Of a stretch of DNA of 64,000 nt, positions 53,214 to 61,968 are shown piece after piece. How positions within the stretch are numbered: position 1 is the stretch's first letter; every line of letters starts with the position of its first letter. The notes under the pieces were generated by a model. It saw only the letters and a list, made by a program, of their open reading frames with translations, ran no database searches and was not told the DNA's origin. The position numbers were made by a program, and so were the translations under genes. The stretch comes from JACVRM01 sp963809765 (lineage in GTDB: Bacteria > Actinomycetota > Thermoleophilia > Gaiellales > Gaiellaceae). The DNA lies in contig CAWEKT010000001.1 of NCBI GenBank assembly GCA_963809765.1, positions 620,001 to 684,000 of the forward strand. The letters are read 5' to 3'.

Positions 53214-53503
53214 GTCCTTTCCTCCTCATCGCCTCCCCGATGTCGCGGCGCAGCCGCGACGAGCAATCGACAAGCGGCGCTGTGGTTTACCGGCGAAGCC
53301 GAGCTTGCTCGGCGAAAGCCACCCCGCGCGCAGCCGCGTCTGACTAGCTGGCCTGGTTGTCTCGAACGCTGCGTGGCAAGGGGGGAGCTCGAGGGGGGAC
53401 GCAGTCCCCCTTCGAATGAAGCGAGCCGTGCGGCCGCGAGTCAGCGCCGCGCGCGCCGAGGAGTTCCTCGGCCGCACGGCTCGCGGTCACGCACACCTCG
53501 CGA
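53214..53503. repeat. Palindrome-rich intergenic region
   Basis: No gene is supported here. Four further inverted repeats lie in 290 bases: GTCGCGGC/GCCGCGAC (53242-53260), GCCGAG/CTCGGC (53298-53313), GGGGGAC/GTCCCCC (53394-53410) and GCGAGCCGTGCGGCCG with its 16-base complement (53421-53436 and 53469-53484). It separates the convergent cupin and rex genes. Confidence 0.6.
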
Positions 53504-54154
53504 CTAGGTCAGGTGAAAGTACAACGCGTACAGCAGCTCGACGGCCGGGTTCGAGGTGTGCACGGCCACGTCGCTGGGCACGTCGAGGAGCGCCTCGGAG
53601 TAGTTGAAGACGATCTTCACGCCGGCCTCGACGAGCTCGTTGGCGACGCCCTGGGCATGGTCGGCGGGCACGGCGATGACGCCGACGACGATGTTCCGCT
53701 CGCGGACGACGTCGCGAAGGGTGGTGTCGGCGCTGATCTCGACGTTGCCGAGACGGCGGCCGGCCTTCTCCGGGTCGTTGTCGAAGATGGCGGCGACGTT
53801 GATGCCGTGCTCGGCGAAGATCGGCGAGCTGGCGATCGCCTGCCCGAGCCTGCCGGCGCCGACCAGCGCGATGTTGTGCTGACCCTGGGTCCGCAGGATC
53901 CGGCGGATCTCCGAGAGCAGCGACTCGATGTTGTAGCCGACCCCGCGCTTGCCGAACTTGCCGAAGGTGGAGAGGTCGCGGCGGATCTGCGTCGCGTTGA
54001 TGTTGGTGTAGTCCGCGATCTCCTGTGAGGAGATGCGGTCCTTGCCCATCTTGCGCGCCTGGGTCAGGACCTGCAGGTAGCGGCTGAGCCTGGCGGCGAC
54101 CCCGACTCCGAGCCGTTCGCCTCCCTCGAGCTGTTCGGTCTGCGCTTGTAACAC
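53504..54154 (-). CDS. rex: Redox-sensing transcriptional repressor Rex
   Basis: Rex represses fermentative and respiratory genes when NADH is low and releases DNA when it is high. The 216-residue protein has the winged-helix start LSRYLQVLTQARKMGKDRIS and SSQEIADYTNINATQIRRDL, then the Rossmann NALVGAGRLGQAIA-type motif (ALVGAGRLGQAI) and AAIFDNDPEKAG. It uses GTG, directly preceded by TTGTGCTGTGTTACAA, whose ends resemble Rex half-sites, so autoregulation is possible. No Rex-target gene lies next to it. Confidence 0.92.
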   Translation of the reverse strand: MLQAQTEQLEGGERLGVGVAARLSRYLQVLTQARKMGKDRISSQEIADYTNINATQIRRDLSTFGKFGKRGVGYNIESLLSEIRRILRTQGQHNIALVGAGRLGQAIASSPIFAEHGINVAAIFDNDPEKAGRRLGNVEISADTTLRDVVRERNIVVGVIAVPADHAQGVANELVEAGVKIVFNYSEALLDVPSDVAVHTSNPAVELLYALYFHLT

Positions 54155-54199
54155 AGCACAAGGATCATGCCAAAAGCGTTACTAGAGCCGCGACGAAGG

Positions 54200-54463
54200 T
54201 CACAAACCCTCCCTCTGAGCGGGACTTTGTGCGGCGAGCGCGCGCCTGAGCTCTGCCGCCTCCAGCTCGAAGACGAAGCGCTCGCCGCCCTCGATCTCGA
54301 CCACGGGCAGCCACACGCGGTGAAGCCGTTCGAGCTCCTCGTCGCCGGAGATATCGATCTCGCGGAGCGTGAACGGCCGCTCGTCCCGGACCGCGAGCAG
54401 AGTGCTGCGAGCCTCCTCGCAGAGGTGGCAGCCCGGAGCGTGGTAGAGCGTCACCACCGGCAC
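54200..54463 (-). CDS. Glutaredoxin-like thiol protein
   Basis: The 87-residue protein has VVTLYHAPGCHLCEEARSTL, in which CxxC is the redox site, and then RPFTLREIDISGDEELERLH and WLPVVEIEGGERFVFELEAA, the DUF836/glutaredoxin-like fold. The GTG at 54463 is chosen since the conserved VVTLYH begins there; longer reading upstream is Ala/Arg-rich. It lies next to rex, though a functional link is not shown. Confidence 0.75.
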   Translation of the reverse strand: MPVVTLYHAPGCHLCEEARSTLLAVRDERPFTLREIDISGDEELERLHRVWLPVVEIEGGERFVFELEAAELRRALAAQSPAQREGL

Positions 54464-54503
54464 GGGCGGAGTGTGCCGTGACGCGGTGGCGGGCGCGCGG
54501 CCG

Positions 54504-55386
54504 CTAGCGCAGGAGCTGCTCGCAGCCGACCACGGTGTCCTTGCGGTCGACCTTGGCGCGATCCTTGCCCGGGCCGCACAGCACACGGTCGCGCTTGCCG
54601 TCACGGGCCTTGATCAGATCCGGCCCGGCGCCGCCTTTGAGAACGTCCAGGCCGGGCCCACCGGTGAGCTCGTCCGCTCCGGCGTCTCCGGCCAGCGTGT
54701 CGTCGCCCGGTCCGCCGATGAGGGTGTCGGGGCCTGCGCCTCCGCGCTCCGTGTCCTTGCCGCCGGCGCCGGTCAGCGTGTCCTTCCCGGGGCCGCCGTC
54801 GAGTGTGTCGTTGTCGGGCTCGCCGAAGACACGGTCGTTGCCCCGCTCGCCGAACAGGCGATCCTTGCCGGGCCCGCCGTGGAGAACGTCGTCGCCGTCG
54901 CCCCCGTGAGCCACGTCGTCACCGCCGCCCAGCTTGGCGGCGTCGTTGCCGCCGCCGAGCATCGCGTCGTCGGCCTCCTCACCCAGGTCGAGCTCGTCGT
55001 TGCCGTCGCCGCACTCCCACGCGCCGCCCGCGTCGGGCTCGGCCGCGTCGTCGTCCTCGTCCAGCGGATCCTCGTCGAACGGCTCTTCGTCGAGCGGCTC
55101 CTCGTCGGCCGGGTCGCCCTCGGGGTCGACTTCCGAGTCCGCGGGGTCGTCCTCCGGATCGGCGTCGGGGTCGATCAGGTCGTCGGGAGGCTCCGTGTCA
55201 TCGCCCGGATCGGCGTCGTCGCCGGGCGTCGCTGTCATCGCCTGTGCCGAGGCCGTCGTCGAAGCAGCCGTCGTCGCTCTGGGCTGCCGGCGTCGCCGAC
55301 GGGCCGGCGGCCGGGGCCGCGAGCGCAAGACCGGAGAGCACCAGCAGCAGCGTGGCGAGCAGGGCGGCGAGCCGAACCGTCTTCAT
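54504..55386 (-). CDS. Exported RTX-type calcium-binding repeat protein, frame-disrupted
   Basis: A signal peptide (LAALLATLLLVLSGLALAAP) precedes a very acidic linker (DPADEEPLDEEPFDEDPLDE) and about ten RTX nonapeptides of the form GGxGxDxLx, such as HGGPGKDRLFGERGNDRVFG and GGPGDDTLAGDAGADELTGG, which bind Ca2+ as a beta-roll. No catalytic domain is attached. A +1 shift near 55228 separates signal and linker. Actinobacterial RTX proteins are less studied than those of proteobacteria. The C-terminus (VVGCEQLLR) has a Cys. Confidence 0.8.
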
Positions 55387-55508
55387 GAGAGTCCTCCGTG
55401 AGATGACCGCAGGGGCGCAAGCCGCCCGCTGCGCGTATCGACCGCGGGGCCTGCACGTCTGGTCACTCGTCCGGGGGCATCCGCCGCACGCCCGCCTACC
55501 CTCTGCCC

Positions 55509-56753
55509 GTGCGCATCCTCCTCTGGCACGGCTATCTGCTCGCGGGCACCGGGTCGAACGTCTACACACGCGCGCTGGCACGCGCCTGGAGCGGGATGGG
55601 TCACGACGTGGTGGTCGTCTGCCAGGACCCGCACCCGGAGCTCGTCGACGTTGGGAGCGCGACGGTCGTCCGTCCCGACATCGGCGGCGTCCTGCCGGTG
55701 TTCGTGCTCGACCGCTACGAGGGTCTCGAGGCGCGCTACCTGCACGAGCTGGACGACGCGACGTACCGCCGGTACCTGGAGGCGAACGCCGACGCGTTGC
55801 GAGAGCTGCTGCCTGCCGACCTCGTCTTCGCGAACCACGTGCTGCCGGGCGGCGACGTGGCCGCCCTCGTGGAGGCGCCGCGTGCGGTCAAGGTGCACGG
55901 CTCGGAGCTGGAGTACTCGATGCGCGGGCGGGACGAGCTGGTCACGCGCGGTCGCGACGCGCTCGCCAAAGCGGACGCCGTCTACGTCGGCTCCCCGCAC
56001 ATCGCCTCGGTGCTGGAGGAAGTGCTCGGCCATGTCGACCGCGTCCACGAGGTGCCGCCGGGCGTCGACGTCGACGAGTTCCGGCCCGCGCCGCGCGACC
56101 AGGCGCTGGCGGCGCTGCTCGAGCAGTGCCGCCGCGACCCGCCCAACCCGGGCGGCGCCAACCCGCGCCTGCCGGACGAGGGCAACGCCGAGCGGCTGGC
56201 CGAGTTCTTCTCGCGCGACGAGCCGACCGTTCTCTACTTCGGGAAGCTGCTCCGCAACAAGGGCGTGCACCTGCTCTTCGAGGCGATGGAGCACGTCGAG
56301 GCGCGCCTGCTGGTCGTCGGCTTCGGCGACTACCGCGAAGAGCTCGAGCGCCTCGCGCCGCCGGGGACGCTCTTCACCGGCGCCTTCGAGCACCGGCATC
56401 TCGTCCACGTGCTGCCGCTCTGCGACGTCGCGGTCGTGCCGTCGATCTTCCCGGAGGCATTCGGGATGGTCGCCGCCGAGGCGGCGGCCGCCGGCTGCCC
56501 GCCGGTCGTCGCGCGCCACTCGGGTCTGGCGGAGGTGGCGATCGGCCTCGAGGAGTCGTACGGGCCCGATCGTGCCGAGCTCGCGAGCTTCCGCACCGGC
56601 GACGCGGCCGACCTGGCCGCCAGGCTGCGGGCGCTGCTGGCGCTACCGGAGGCGGAACGCCGGGAGCTCGGGCTGCTCGCCCGCCGGGCGGCCGTGGAGC
56701 GCTGGAGCTGGCACAGCGTCTCGGAGCGGCTGCTGGCCCCCTTTGCCGGCTGA
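55509..56753 (+). CDS. GT4-family glycosyltransferase
   Basis: The 414-residue protein starts MRILLWHGYLLAGTGSNVYT and has VLYFGKLLRNKGVHLLFEAM, LVVGFGDYREELERL and VVPSIFPEAFGMVAAEAAAA, the sugar-nucleotide-binding features of GT4 enzymes. It likely transfers a sugar to a lipid or surface glycan; donor and acceptor are unknown. GTG at 55509 lies six bases after TACCCT, implying leaderless expression. The gene stands alone. Confidence 0.85.
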   Translation: MRILLWHGYLLAGTGSNVYTRALARAWSGMGHDVVVVCQDPHPELVDVGSATVVRPDIGGVLPVFVLDRYEGLEARYLHELDDATYRRYLEANADALRELLPADLVFANHVLPGGDVAALVEAPRAVKVHGSELEYSMRGRDELVTRGRDALAKADAVYVGSPHIASVLEEVLGHVDRVHEVPPGVDVDEFRPAPRDQALAALLEQCRRDPPNPGGANPRLPDEGNAERLAEFFSRDEPTVLYFGKLLRNKGVHLLFEAMEHVEARLLVVGFGDYREELERLAPPGTLFTGAFEHRHLVHVLPLCDVAVVPSIFPEAFGMVAAEAAAAGCPPVVARHSGLAEVAIGLEESYGPDRAELASFRTGDAADLAARLRALLALPEAERRELGLLARRAAVERWSWHSVSERLLAPFAG

Positions 56754-57002
56754 GCGGCTCGCGCGCTCCTGTCTCCGCGGGCCAGGTCCGAAACGGACAG
56801 GTCGGCTGGGGCCGGCCGCGGTCCTCCCTCCGGTCCCGACGGTAGCGGGGTAGGACGCACGCGTGGGTGACGGAGCTGTGCCGGATGCGTGACGGGGGCG
56901 GTCTCGAACGGCGGCGGGCCACGGTTGCGCAGGCGCCGTGGGGCCGGTCGACGGCGGGTGTGCCCCGATTCAGAACACCTGCACGCGGATACGCTTCCGC
57001 GC

Positions 57003-58163
57003 GTGGGAGACGAGCAACGCCTGCCGTACGACGAGCTGCTGCGCGACGCGCGCGACCGGTACGAGAACGCGGACGACTTCACCCTCGCCGTCGAGGAGGA
57101 GTTCGCCATCCTCGACCCGGCAACGCTGGAGCTCACCGACCGCTTCGAGCAGCTGAAGGCAGCCGCCCAGGGAGGTGTCCTCGAGGAGCACCTGGTCGGG
57201 GAGCTGATCGCCTCCGAGGTCGAGGTGCGCACCGGCCGCTGCGAGCGCTTCGAGGAGGCGGCCACGGCGATGGGCGACCGCCGCTCCCAGCTGCTCGAGC
57301 TGGCGGGCGCCGAAGGGGTCGAGCTCGGGGCCACCGGCACGCACCCGTGGAGCCCCTGGCAGGCGCAGCGGATCATCGACACGCCGCATTACCGGCGGAA
57401 CGACGAGATCCTGCGCTACGTCGTCTGGCGGAACAACTCGTTCGGCCTGCATGTGCACGTCGGGATCCGCGGCGCCGACCGGGCCGTCCGCGTGACGAGC
57501 GCACTGCGGACGTTCCTGCCGGACCTGCTCGCCTACTCGGCCAGCTCGCCATTTGTGGAGAACGTGAACACCGGCCTGCACTCCGCGCGCACGCAGATTT
57601 TCACCCGCATGTTCCCGCGCTGCGGCGTCCCTGACTCGTTCACGAGCTGGCAGCACCACGAGGACTACGTCCGCCTGCTCTACGAGACCGGGTCGATCGA
57701 CGAGCACACCCAGCTTTGGTGGAGCGTCCGCCCGCACCTCGCCTATCCCACCGTCGAGATGCGGATCTGCGACGCGCAGCCGGATCTCGCCGGCGCGCGC
57801 TCGCTCGCCGCGCTCATCTACTCGCTGATCGTCCGCGTGGCGCGGGCCCTCGACGAGGGGGAGCCGCTGCTCGACCCGCCGCACCGGCTGATCGAGGAGA
57901 ACTTCTGGCGGGCGATCCGTTACGGCCTCTCGGGCGAGCTGATCGACCTCCGCACGCTTGCGGTGCGGCCTGCGCGCGCTGCGATCGAGGAGCTGCTCGA
58001 GTGGGTGCAGCCGGTCGCCGATGAGTTCGGCGCGGCGCCGTACCTGGCGCTGCCGGCTGCGAACTCGGCCGAGAGCCAGATCGCGCGCCACGACGAGGGG
58101 GCGACGCTGCGCGACATCTACGCAGACCTGGTCGTGCGCCAGCCGGAGCGTGTCCATGGCTGA
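57003..58163 (+). CDS. Carboxylate-amine ligase, GCS2 type (glutamate-cysteine ligase-like)
   Basis: The 386-residue enzyme of the YbdK/EgtA type has FTLAVEEEFAILDPATLELT, IASEVEVRTGRCERFEEA, GATGTHPWSPWQAQRI and FGLHVHVGIRGADRAV, which match the ATP-dependent amide ligase fold. Many members make gamma-glutamylcysteine, but others act on different substrates. GTG at 57003 is used because TACGCT lies seven bases before it. Upstream, 56754-57002 holds only a short GTCCGAAACGGAC hairpin. Confidence 0.85.
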   Translation: MGDEQRLPYDELLRDARDRYENADDFTLAVEEEFAILDPATLELTDRFEQLKAAAQGGVLEEHLVGELIASEVEVRTGRCERFEEAATAMGDRRSQLLELAGAEGVELGATGTHPWSPWQAQRIIDTPHYRRNDEILRYVVWRNNSFGLHVHVGIRGADRAVRVTSALRTFLPDLLAYSASSPFVENVNTGLHSARTQIFTRMFPRCGVPDSFTSWQHHEDYVRLLYETGSIDEHTQLWWSVRPHLAYPTVEMRICDAQPDLAGARSLAALIYSLIVRVARALDEGEPLLDPPHRLIEENFWRAIRYGLSGELIDLRTLAVRPARAAIEELLEWVQPVADEFGAAPYLALPAANSAESQIARHDEGATLRDIYADLVVRQPERVHG

Positions 58164-58701
58164 CGAGTCGGGGATCTGGGTGCCGCCCGGCGGCAGCGCG
58201 GATCCCCGCCGCGAGCAGCCGCCGCCACAGGAACAGCAACAGCCGGGCGGCCCGCAGCCCGAGGAGATCTCGCCGGAGGAGCTGGCCGAGCAGCTGCGGC
58301 GCCTACGCGTCTCGGACGTCGTGCTGTCGCTGCTGCCGACCCTCGCACAGCTCGGCTACGCCAAGCTTGATCCCGAGATCCGCGACCTCGGCGAGGCACG
58401 CGTTGCGATCGACGCGCTGAGCGCGCTCCTCCCGGTGCTCGAGGGCGCGGTGCCCGAGGAGCTGATCCGCGACTACCGGCAGCTCGTCATGAACCTGCAG
58501 CTCGCCTACGCGTCGGCAGCCGAGGCTCCCGCTTCGGAGGCTGCTGCCGCTCGTGGTTCTGAGCCACAAGCTGAGAGCGCGGCGGAGGGCGAGGAAGCTC
58601 GTGGCTCTGAGACAGAAAGCGAAGGCGCGGCGGCTGCAAGCAGCGGCTCCGAGGCCGGCGCGGATGCCGGAGGGGACGAGCAGGACCGTGCCGACGGCTG
58701 A
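58156..58701 (+). CDS. DUF1844 family protein
   Basis: The 181-residue protein has a central DUF1844 domain: SDVVLSLLPTLAQLGYAKLD and ALSALLPVLEGAVPEELIRD, between a Pro/Gln-rich N-terminus and an acidic Ala/Glu/Ser-rich tail. Its function is unknown, but it is widespread and usually beside housekeeping genes. The ATG lies inside the end of the ligase gene. The tail overlaps the start of the next gene. Confidence 0.75.
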   Translation: MADESGIWVPPGGSADPRREQPPPQEQQQPGGPQPEEISPEELAEQLRRLRVSDVVLSLLPTLAQLGYAKLDPEIRDLGEARVAIDALSALLPVLEGAVPEELIRDYRQLVMNLQLAYASAAEAPASEAAAARGSEPQAESAAEGEEARGSETESEGAAAASSGSEAGADAGGDEQDRADG

Positions 58702-59476
58702 GGTCGGGGTCTTCGGCGGCTCCGGCTTCTACTCGTTCCTGGAGGACGTCGAAGAGGTCGAGGTCGAGACCCCCTACGGCGCCCCGTCGGCGCCGCTCGT
58801 CGTCGGCGAGCTCGAGGGCAAGCGGGTCGCCTTCCTGCCCCGCCACGGTCGCGACCACGAGCTGCCGCCGCACCGCATCCCGTATCGGGCGAACGTCTGG
58901 GCGATGCGGGAGCTCGGCGTGCGCCGTGTCATCGGCCCGTGTGCGTCGGGCGCCCTGAAGGCGGAGCTGGCACTCGGTGAGTTCGTGGTCTGCGACCAGT
59001 TCGTCGACCGGACGAGCGGCCGTGCCGACACGTTCTACGACGGCCCCGAGACGACGCACGTCTCGGCTGCGGATCCCTACTGCCCCGATCTGCGGCGGCT
59101 GCTCGTCGAGACGGCGCGGGAGCTCGAGATCCCGGTGCGCGACGGCGGGACGGTGGTCACCATCCAGGGGCCGCGCTTCTCCACCCGCGCGGAGTCGAAG
59201 TGGTTCCACGACGCCGGCTGGGACGTGATCAACATGACCGCCTATCCCGAGGGCTACCTCGCCCGCGAGCTGGAGCTCTGCTACGCGAACATCTCGATGG
59301 TGACCGACCACGACGTCGGGGTGGAGGGCACCGAGCCGGTGACGCACGAGGCGGTGCTCGAGGTGTTCACCGCGAACAACGACCGGTTGCGCGAACTGCT
59401 CTTCGCGGTGATCCCGAAGATCGGGCGGCAGCCGCAGGACGTCTGCGCCACGGCCCTCGCGGGCGCGCGCGTCTGA
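58688..59476 (+). CDS. mtnP: S-methyl-5'-thioadenosine phosphorylase
   Basis: The 262-residue enzyme cleaves methylthioadenosine to adenine and methylthioribose-1-phosphate. AEVGVFGGSGFYSFLEDVEE, FLPRHGRDHELPPHRIPYRA, QGPRFSTRAESK and VINMTAYPEGYLARELELCY are family motifs. The TDHD near the base-binding pocket fits 6-aminopurine specificity. CASGALK, where the family often has a TAIGSL-like loop, leaves room for a purine-nucleoside or methylthioinosine role. The GTG at 58688 is chosen near the conserved start; an ATG at 58664 is possible. Confidence 0.88.
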   Translation: MPTAEVGVFGGSGFYSFLEDVEEVEVETPYGAPSAPLVVGELEGKRVAFLPRHGRDHELPPHRIPYRANVWAMRELGVRRVIGPCASGALKAELALGEFVVCDQFVDRTSGRADTFYDGPETTHVSAADPYCPDLRRLLVETARELEIPVRDGGTVVTIQGPRFSTRAESKWFHDAGWDVINMTAYPEGYLARELELCYANISMVTDHDVGVEGTEPVTHEAVLEVFTANNDRLRELLFAVIPKIGRQPQDVCATALAGARV

Positions 59477-59652
59477 CCTGAGTCGGCCGGCCTCCTCAGG
59501 TGCGAGGACATCGATCAGGACAGCAACGGCTACGGCGTGATCGCGCATCCGTTCCTGGCGCTGCTCGGGTAGGACACCCGCGCGCGCGCTTTCCGAGTCT
59601 GATACAAACCCCCCGCGCCGGGGTCCCTCGGCGCTGACTTTGTGACCGTTTG

Positions 59653-61692
59653 ATGGACTTCTTCAACGAGCACGCCGTCCTGTTCGCACTGCTCTGCGCA
59701 GCTGTGGGCGTCGGCCTCGGGGTCTACTTCACCTGGTGGATCCTGCGCCAGCCGGCAGGTGACGAGCGCATGCGCGAGATCGCGCGCGCGATCCAGGAGG
59801 GGGCCGCCGCCTACCTGCGCCGGCAGTACATGACGGTCGCGATCGTCGCGATCCCGCCGTTCCTGCTCATCGGCTTCTACGAGGAGCTGGGCTGGGGGAC
59901 AGCGATCGGCTTCATGATCGGAGCGGTGCTCTCGGCGGCGGCCGGCTTCATCGGCATGAACGTCGCCGTCCGCTCCAACGTCAGGACGGCGGAGGCAGCG
60001 AAGCACGGCGTCATGCCCGCCCTCAACGTCGCCTTTCGGGCCGGCTCCGTCACGGGGCTGCTCGTCGTCGGCCTCGGGCTGTTCGGCGTCGCCGGCTACT
60101 ACGGGATCCTCACCGAGTGGTTCGACATCGCCCAGGACGACGCGATCGACGACCTCGTCGGGCTGGCGTTCGGCGGCTCGCTCATCTCCGTCTTCGCGCG
60201 ACTCGGCGGCGGCATCTACACGAAGGCCGCCGACGTCGGCGCCGACCTCGTCGGCAAGATCGAGGCCGGCATCCCCGAGGACGACCCGCGCAACCCGGCG
60301 GTCATCGCCGACAACGTCGGCGACAACGTCGGCGACTGCGCCGGCATGGCGGCCGACCTGTTCGAGACCTACGCGGTCACCGCCGTCGCCGTGATGCTGC
60401 TCGGCACCGCCTTCCCGGCCGGCGGCCTCCCGCTCTACCCACTCGCGCTCGGCGGCATGTCGATCCTCGCCTCGGTCATCGGCGTCTGGTTCGCGCGCGT
60501 CGGTCCCGGCGGCTCGATCATGAACGCGCTCTACCGGGCCGTCGCCGTCGCCGTGATCCTGGCCGCGATCGGGTTCATCCCCGTCACGATGGCCTTCGAC
60601 GAGGGCGCCTTCTCCTTCGGCGAGCTCTACGGCGCGGCGCTGGTCGGGCTCGCGATCACGTTCCTGCTCGTCGGGATCACCGAGTACTACACGGGCACGC
60701 GCTGGGGCCCGGTCAAGTCGATCTCGCGGTCCTCGCAGACCGGGCACGCGACGAACATCATCGAGGGACTCGCCGTCGGCATGCAGGCGACCGCGGCCCC
60801 GGTGATCGTGATCGCGATCGGGATCCTCGCCGCCTACGAGATCACCGACAACCTCTACGGCATCGGCGTGGCCGTCATGGCGCAGCTCTCGATGACCGGC
60901 CTCATCGTGGCGCTCGACGCCTACGGCCCGGTGACCGACAACGCCGGCGGCATCGCCGAGATGGCCGACCTGGACGAGTCGGTGCGCGGCGTCACCGATC
61001 CGCTCGACGCCGTCGGCAACACGACCAAGGCGGTCACGAAGGGCTACGCCATCGGCTCCGCCGGCCTCGCCGCGCTCGTCCTCTTCGACGAGTACGCGCG
61101 CGGCCTCCAGGAAGAGGACGTCGCCAGCGTGTTCGCGCTCAACGACCCGTGGGTGATCGCCGGCCTCTTCATCGGCGGGCTGATGCCGTTCCTGTTCGCG
61201 TCGCTCGCCATGCAGGCGGTCGGTCGCGTCGGCGGCCAGGTCGTGCAGGAGGTGCGGCGTCAGTTCCGGGAGATCCCGGGGATCATGGACCGCACCGCAC
61301 GGCCCGAGTACGGCCCGGCGATCGACATCGTCACCGGGTCGGCGATCAAGGCGATGATGCTCCCGGCCGTGATCCCGATCGCGATCCCGATCATCGTCGG
61401 GATCATCAGCCCCGAGGCGCTCGGCGGCCTGCTGATCGGGACGATCGTCACCGGCATCTTCCTCGCCATCGCCATGACCTCGGGCGGCGGCGCCTGGGAC
61501 AACGCGAAGAAGCTGATCGAGGACGGCGCCTACGGCGGCAAGGGCTCCGAGGCCCACGCCGCCGCGGTCACCGGCGACACCGTCGGCGACCCCTACAAGG
61601 ACACCGCCGGGCCGGCGATCAACCCGATGATCAAGATCGCGAACATCGTCGCGATCCTGATGATCCCGATCATCGCCTCGATCCACGGCTGA
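59653..61692 (+). CDS. hppA: K+-independent H+-translocating pyrophosphatase
   Basis: The 679-residue membrane pump uses pyrophosphate to export protons. About 16 hydrophobic segments are present, with the catalytic core GADLVGKIEAGIPEDDPRNP and AVIADNVGDNVGDCAGMAAD holding the Mg-PPi-binding Asp residues. GNTTKAVTKGYAIGSAGL has Lys where K+-dependent forms have Ala, so it should not need K+. The C-terminal GDTVGDPYKDTAGPA is conserved. The ATG at 59653 is used; the TTG three bases earlier adds one residue. No Shine-Dalgarno is obvious. Confidence 0.95.
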   Translation: MDFFNEHAVLFALLCAAVGVGLGVYFTWWILRQPAGDERMREIARAIQEGAAAYLRRQYMTVAIVAIPPFLLIGFYEELGWGTAIGFMIGAVLSAAAGFIGMNVAVRSNVRTAEAAKHGVMPALNVAFRAGSVTGLLVVGLGLFGVAGYYGILTEWFDIAQDDAIDDLVGLAFGGSLISVFARLGGGIYTKAADVGADLVGKIEAGIPEDDPRNPAVIADNVGDNVGDCAGMAADLFETYAVTAVAVMLLGTAFPAGGLPLYPLALGGMSILASVIGVWFARVGPGGSIMNALYRAVAVAVILAAIGFIPVTMAFDEGAFSFGELYGAALVGLAITFLLVGITEYYTGTRWGPVKSISRSSQTGHATNIIEGLAVGMQATAAPVIVIAIGILAAYEITDNLYGIGVAVMAQLSMTGLIVALDAYGPVTDNAGGIAEMADLDESVRGVTDPLDAVGNTTKAVTKGYAIGSAGLAALVLFDEYARGLQEEDVASVFALNDPWVIAGLFIGGLMPFLFASLAMQAVGRVGGQVVQEVRRQFREIPGIMDRTARPEYGPAIDIVTGSAIKAMMLPAVIPIAIPIIVGIISPEALGGLLIGTIVTGIFLAIAMTSGGGAWDNAKKLIEDGAYGGKGSEAHAAAVTGDTVGDPYKDTAGPAINPMIKIANIVAILMIPIIASIHG

Positions 61693-61786
61693 GCCTCGCG
61701 GGCGACCCCTCCTGGGGGAGCGCTCGCACCGCCGCCCGGGTTCCTACGCGCCGCACCCGCTCGCCGAGGCCGCGCCACCACCAAAA

Positions 61787-61860
61787 CCAGGGACTGTCCC
61801 TGAAAGGTGTCGGACCGGGACATGGCCTTCGTCACAGAGGTGTGACAGTTCTTCCACAGG
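61787..61860. repeat. Dispersed intergenic repeat, CCAGGGACTGTCCCT family (copy 2)
   Basis: The 74-base unit starts CCAGGGACTGTCCCT and contains CCTTCGTCACAGAGGTGTGAC and CTTCCACAG in the same order as copy 1 at 46047. GTCACA/TGTGAC inside it can form a small hairpin. Confidence 0.6.
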
Positions 61861-61968
61861 GCTGGCGCCGAACGGCGCGGTTGCGCCATTCTCGGGTCGC
61901 GGGTAGGACGCCCGGCCGCTCGCGGCCCGCGTTCAGGCTTCGGTCGCCCCTGCGCTAGGTTCGCCCCG

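Noticed and set aside
54195..54235. Rex operator upstream of rex made from TTTGTG/CACAAA
   Set aside because: The half-sites are 18 bases apart and lie in the next gene; Rex sites need closer spacing. Only the half-sites at the rex start codon are mentioned, with low weight.
59530..61686. Long open frame (718 codons) on the minus strand opposite hppA
   Set aside because: The plus-strand product is a complete pyrophosphatase; the antisense product is Arg/Asp/Gly/Val-rich with no family motif. Such long antisense frames are usual in very GC-rich genes.
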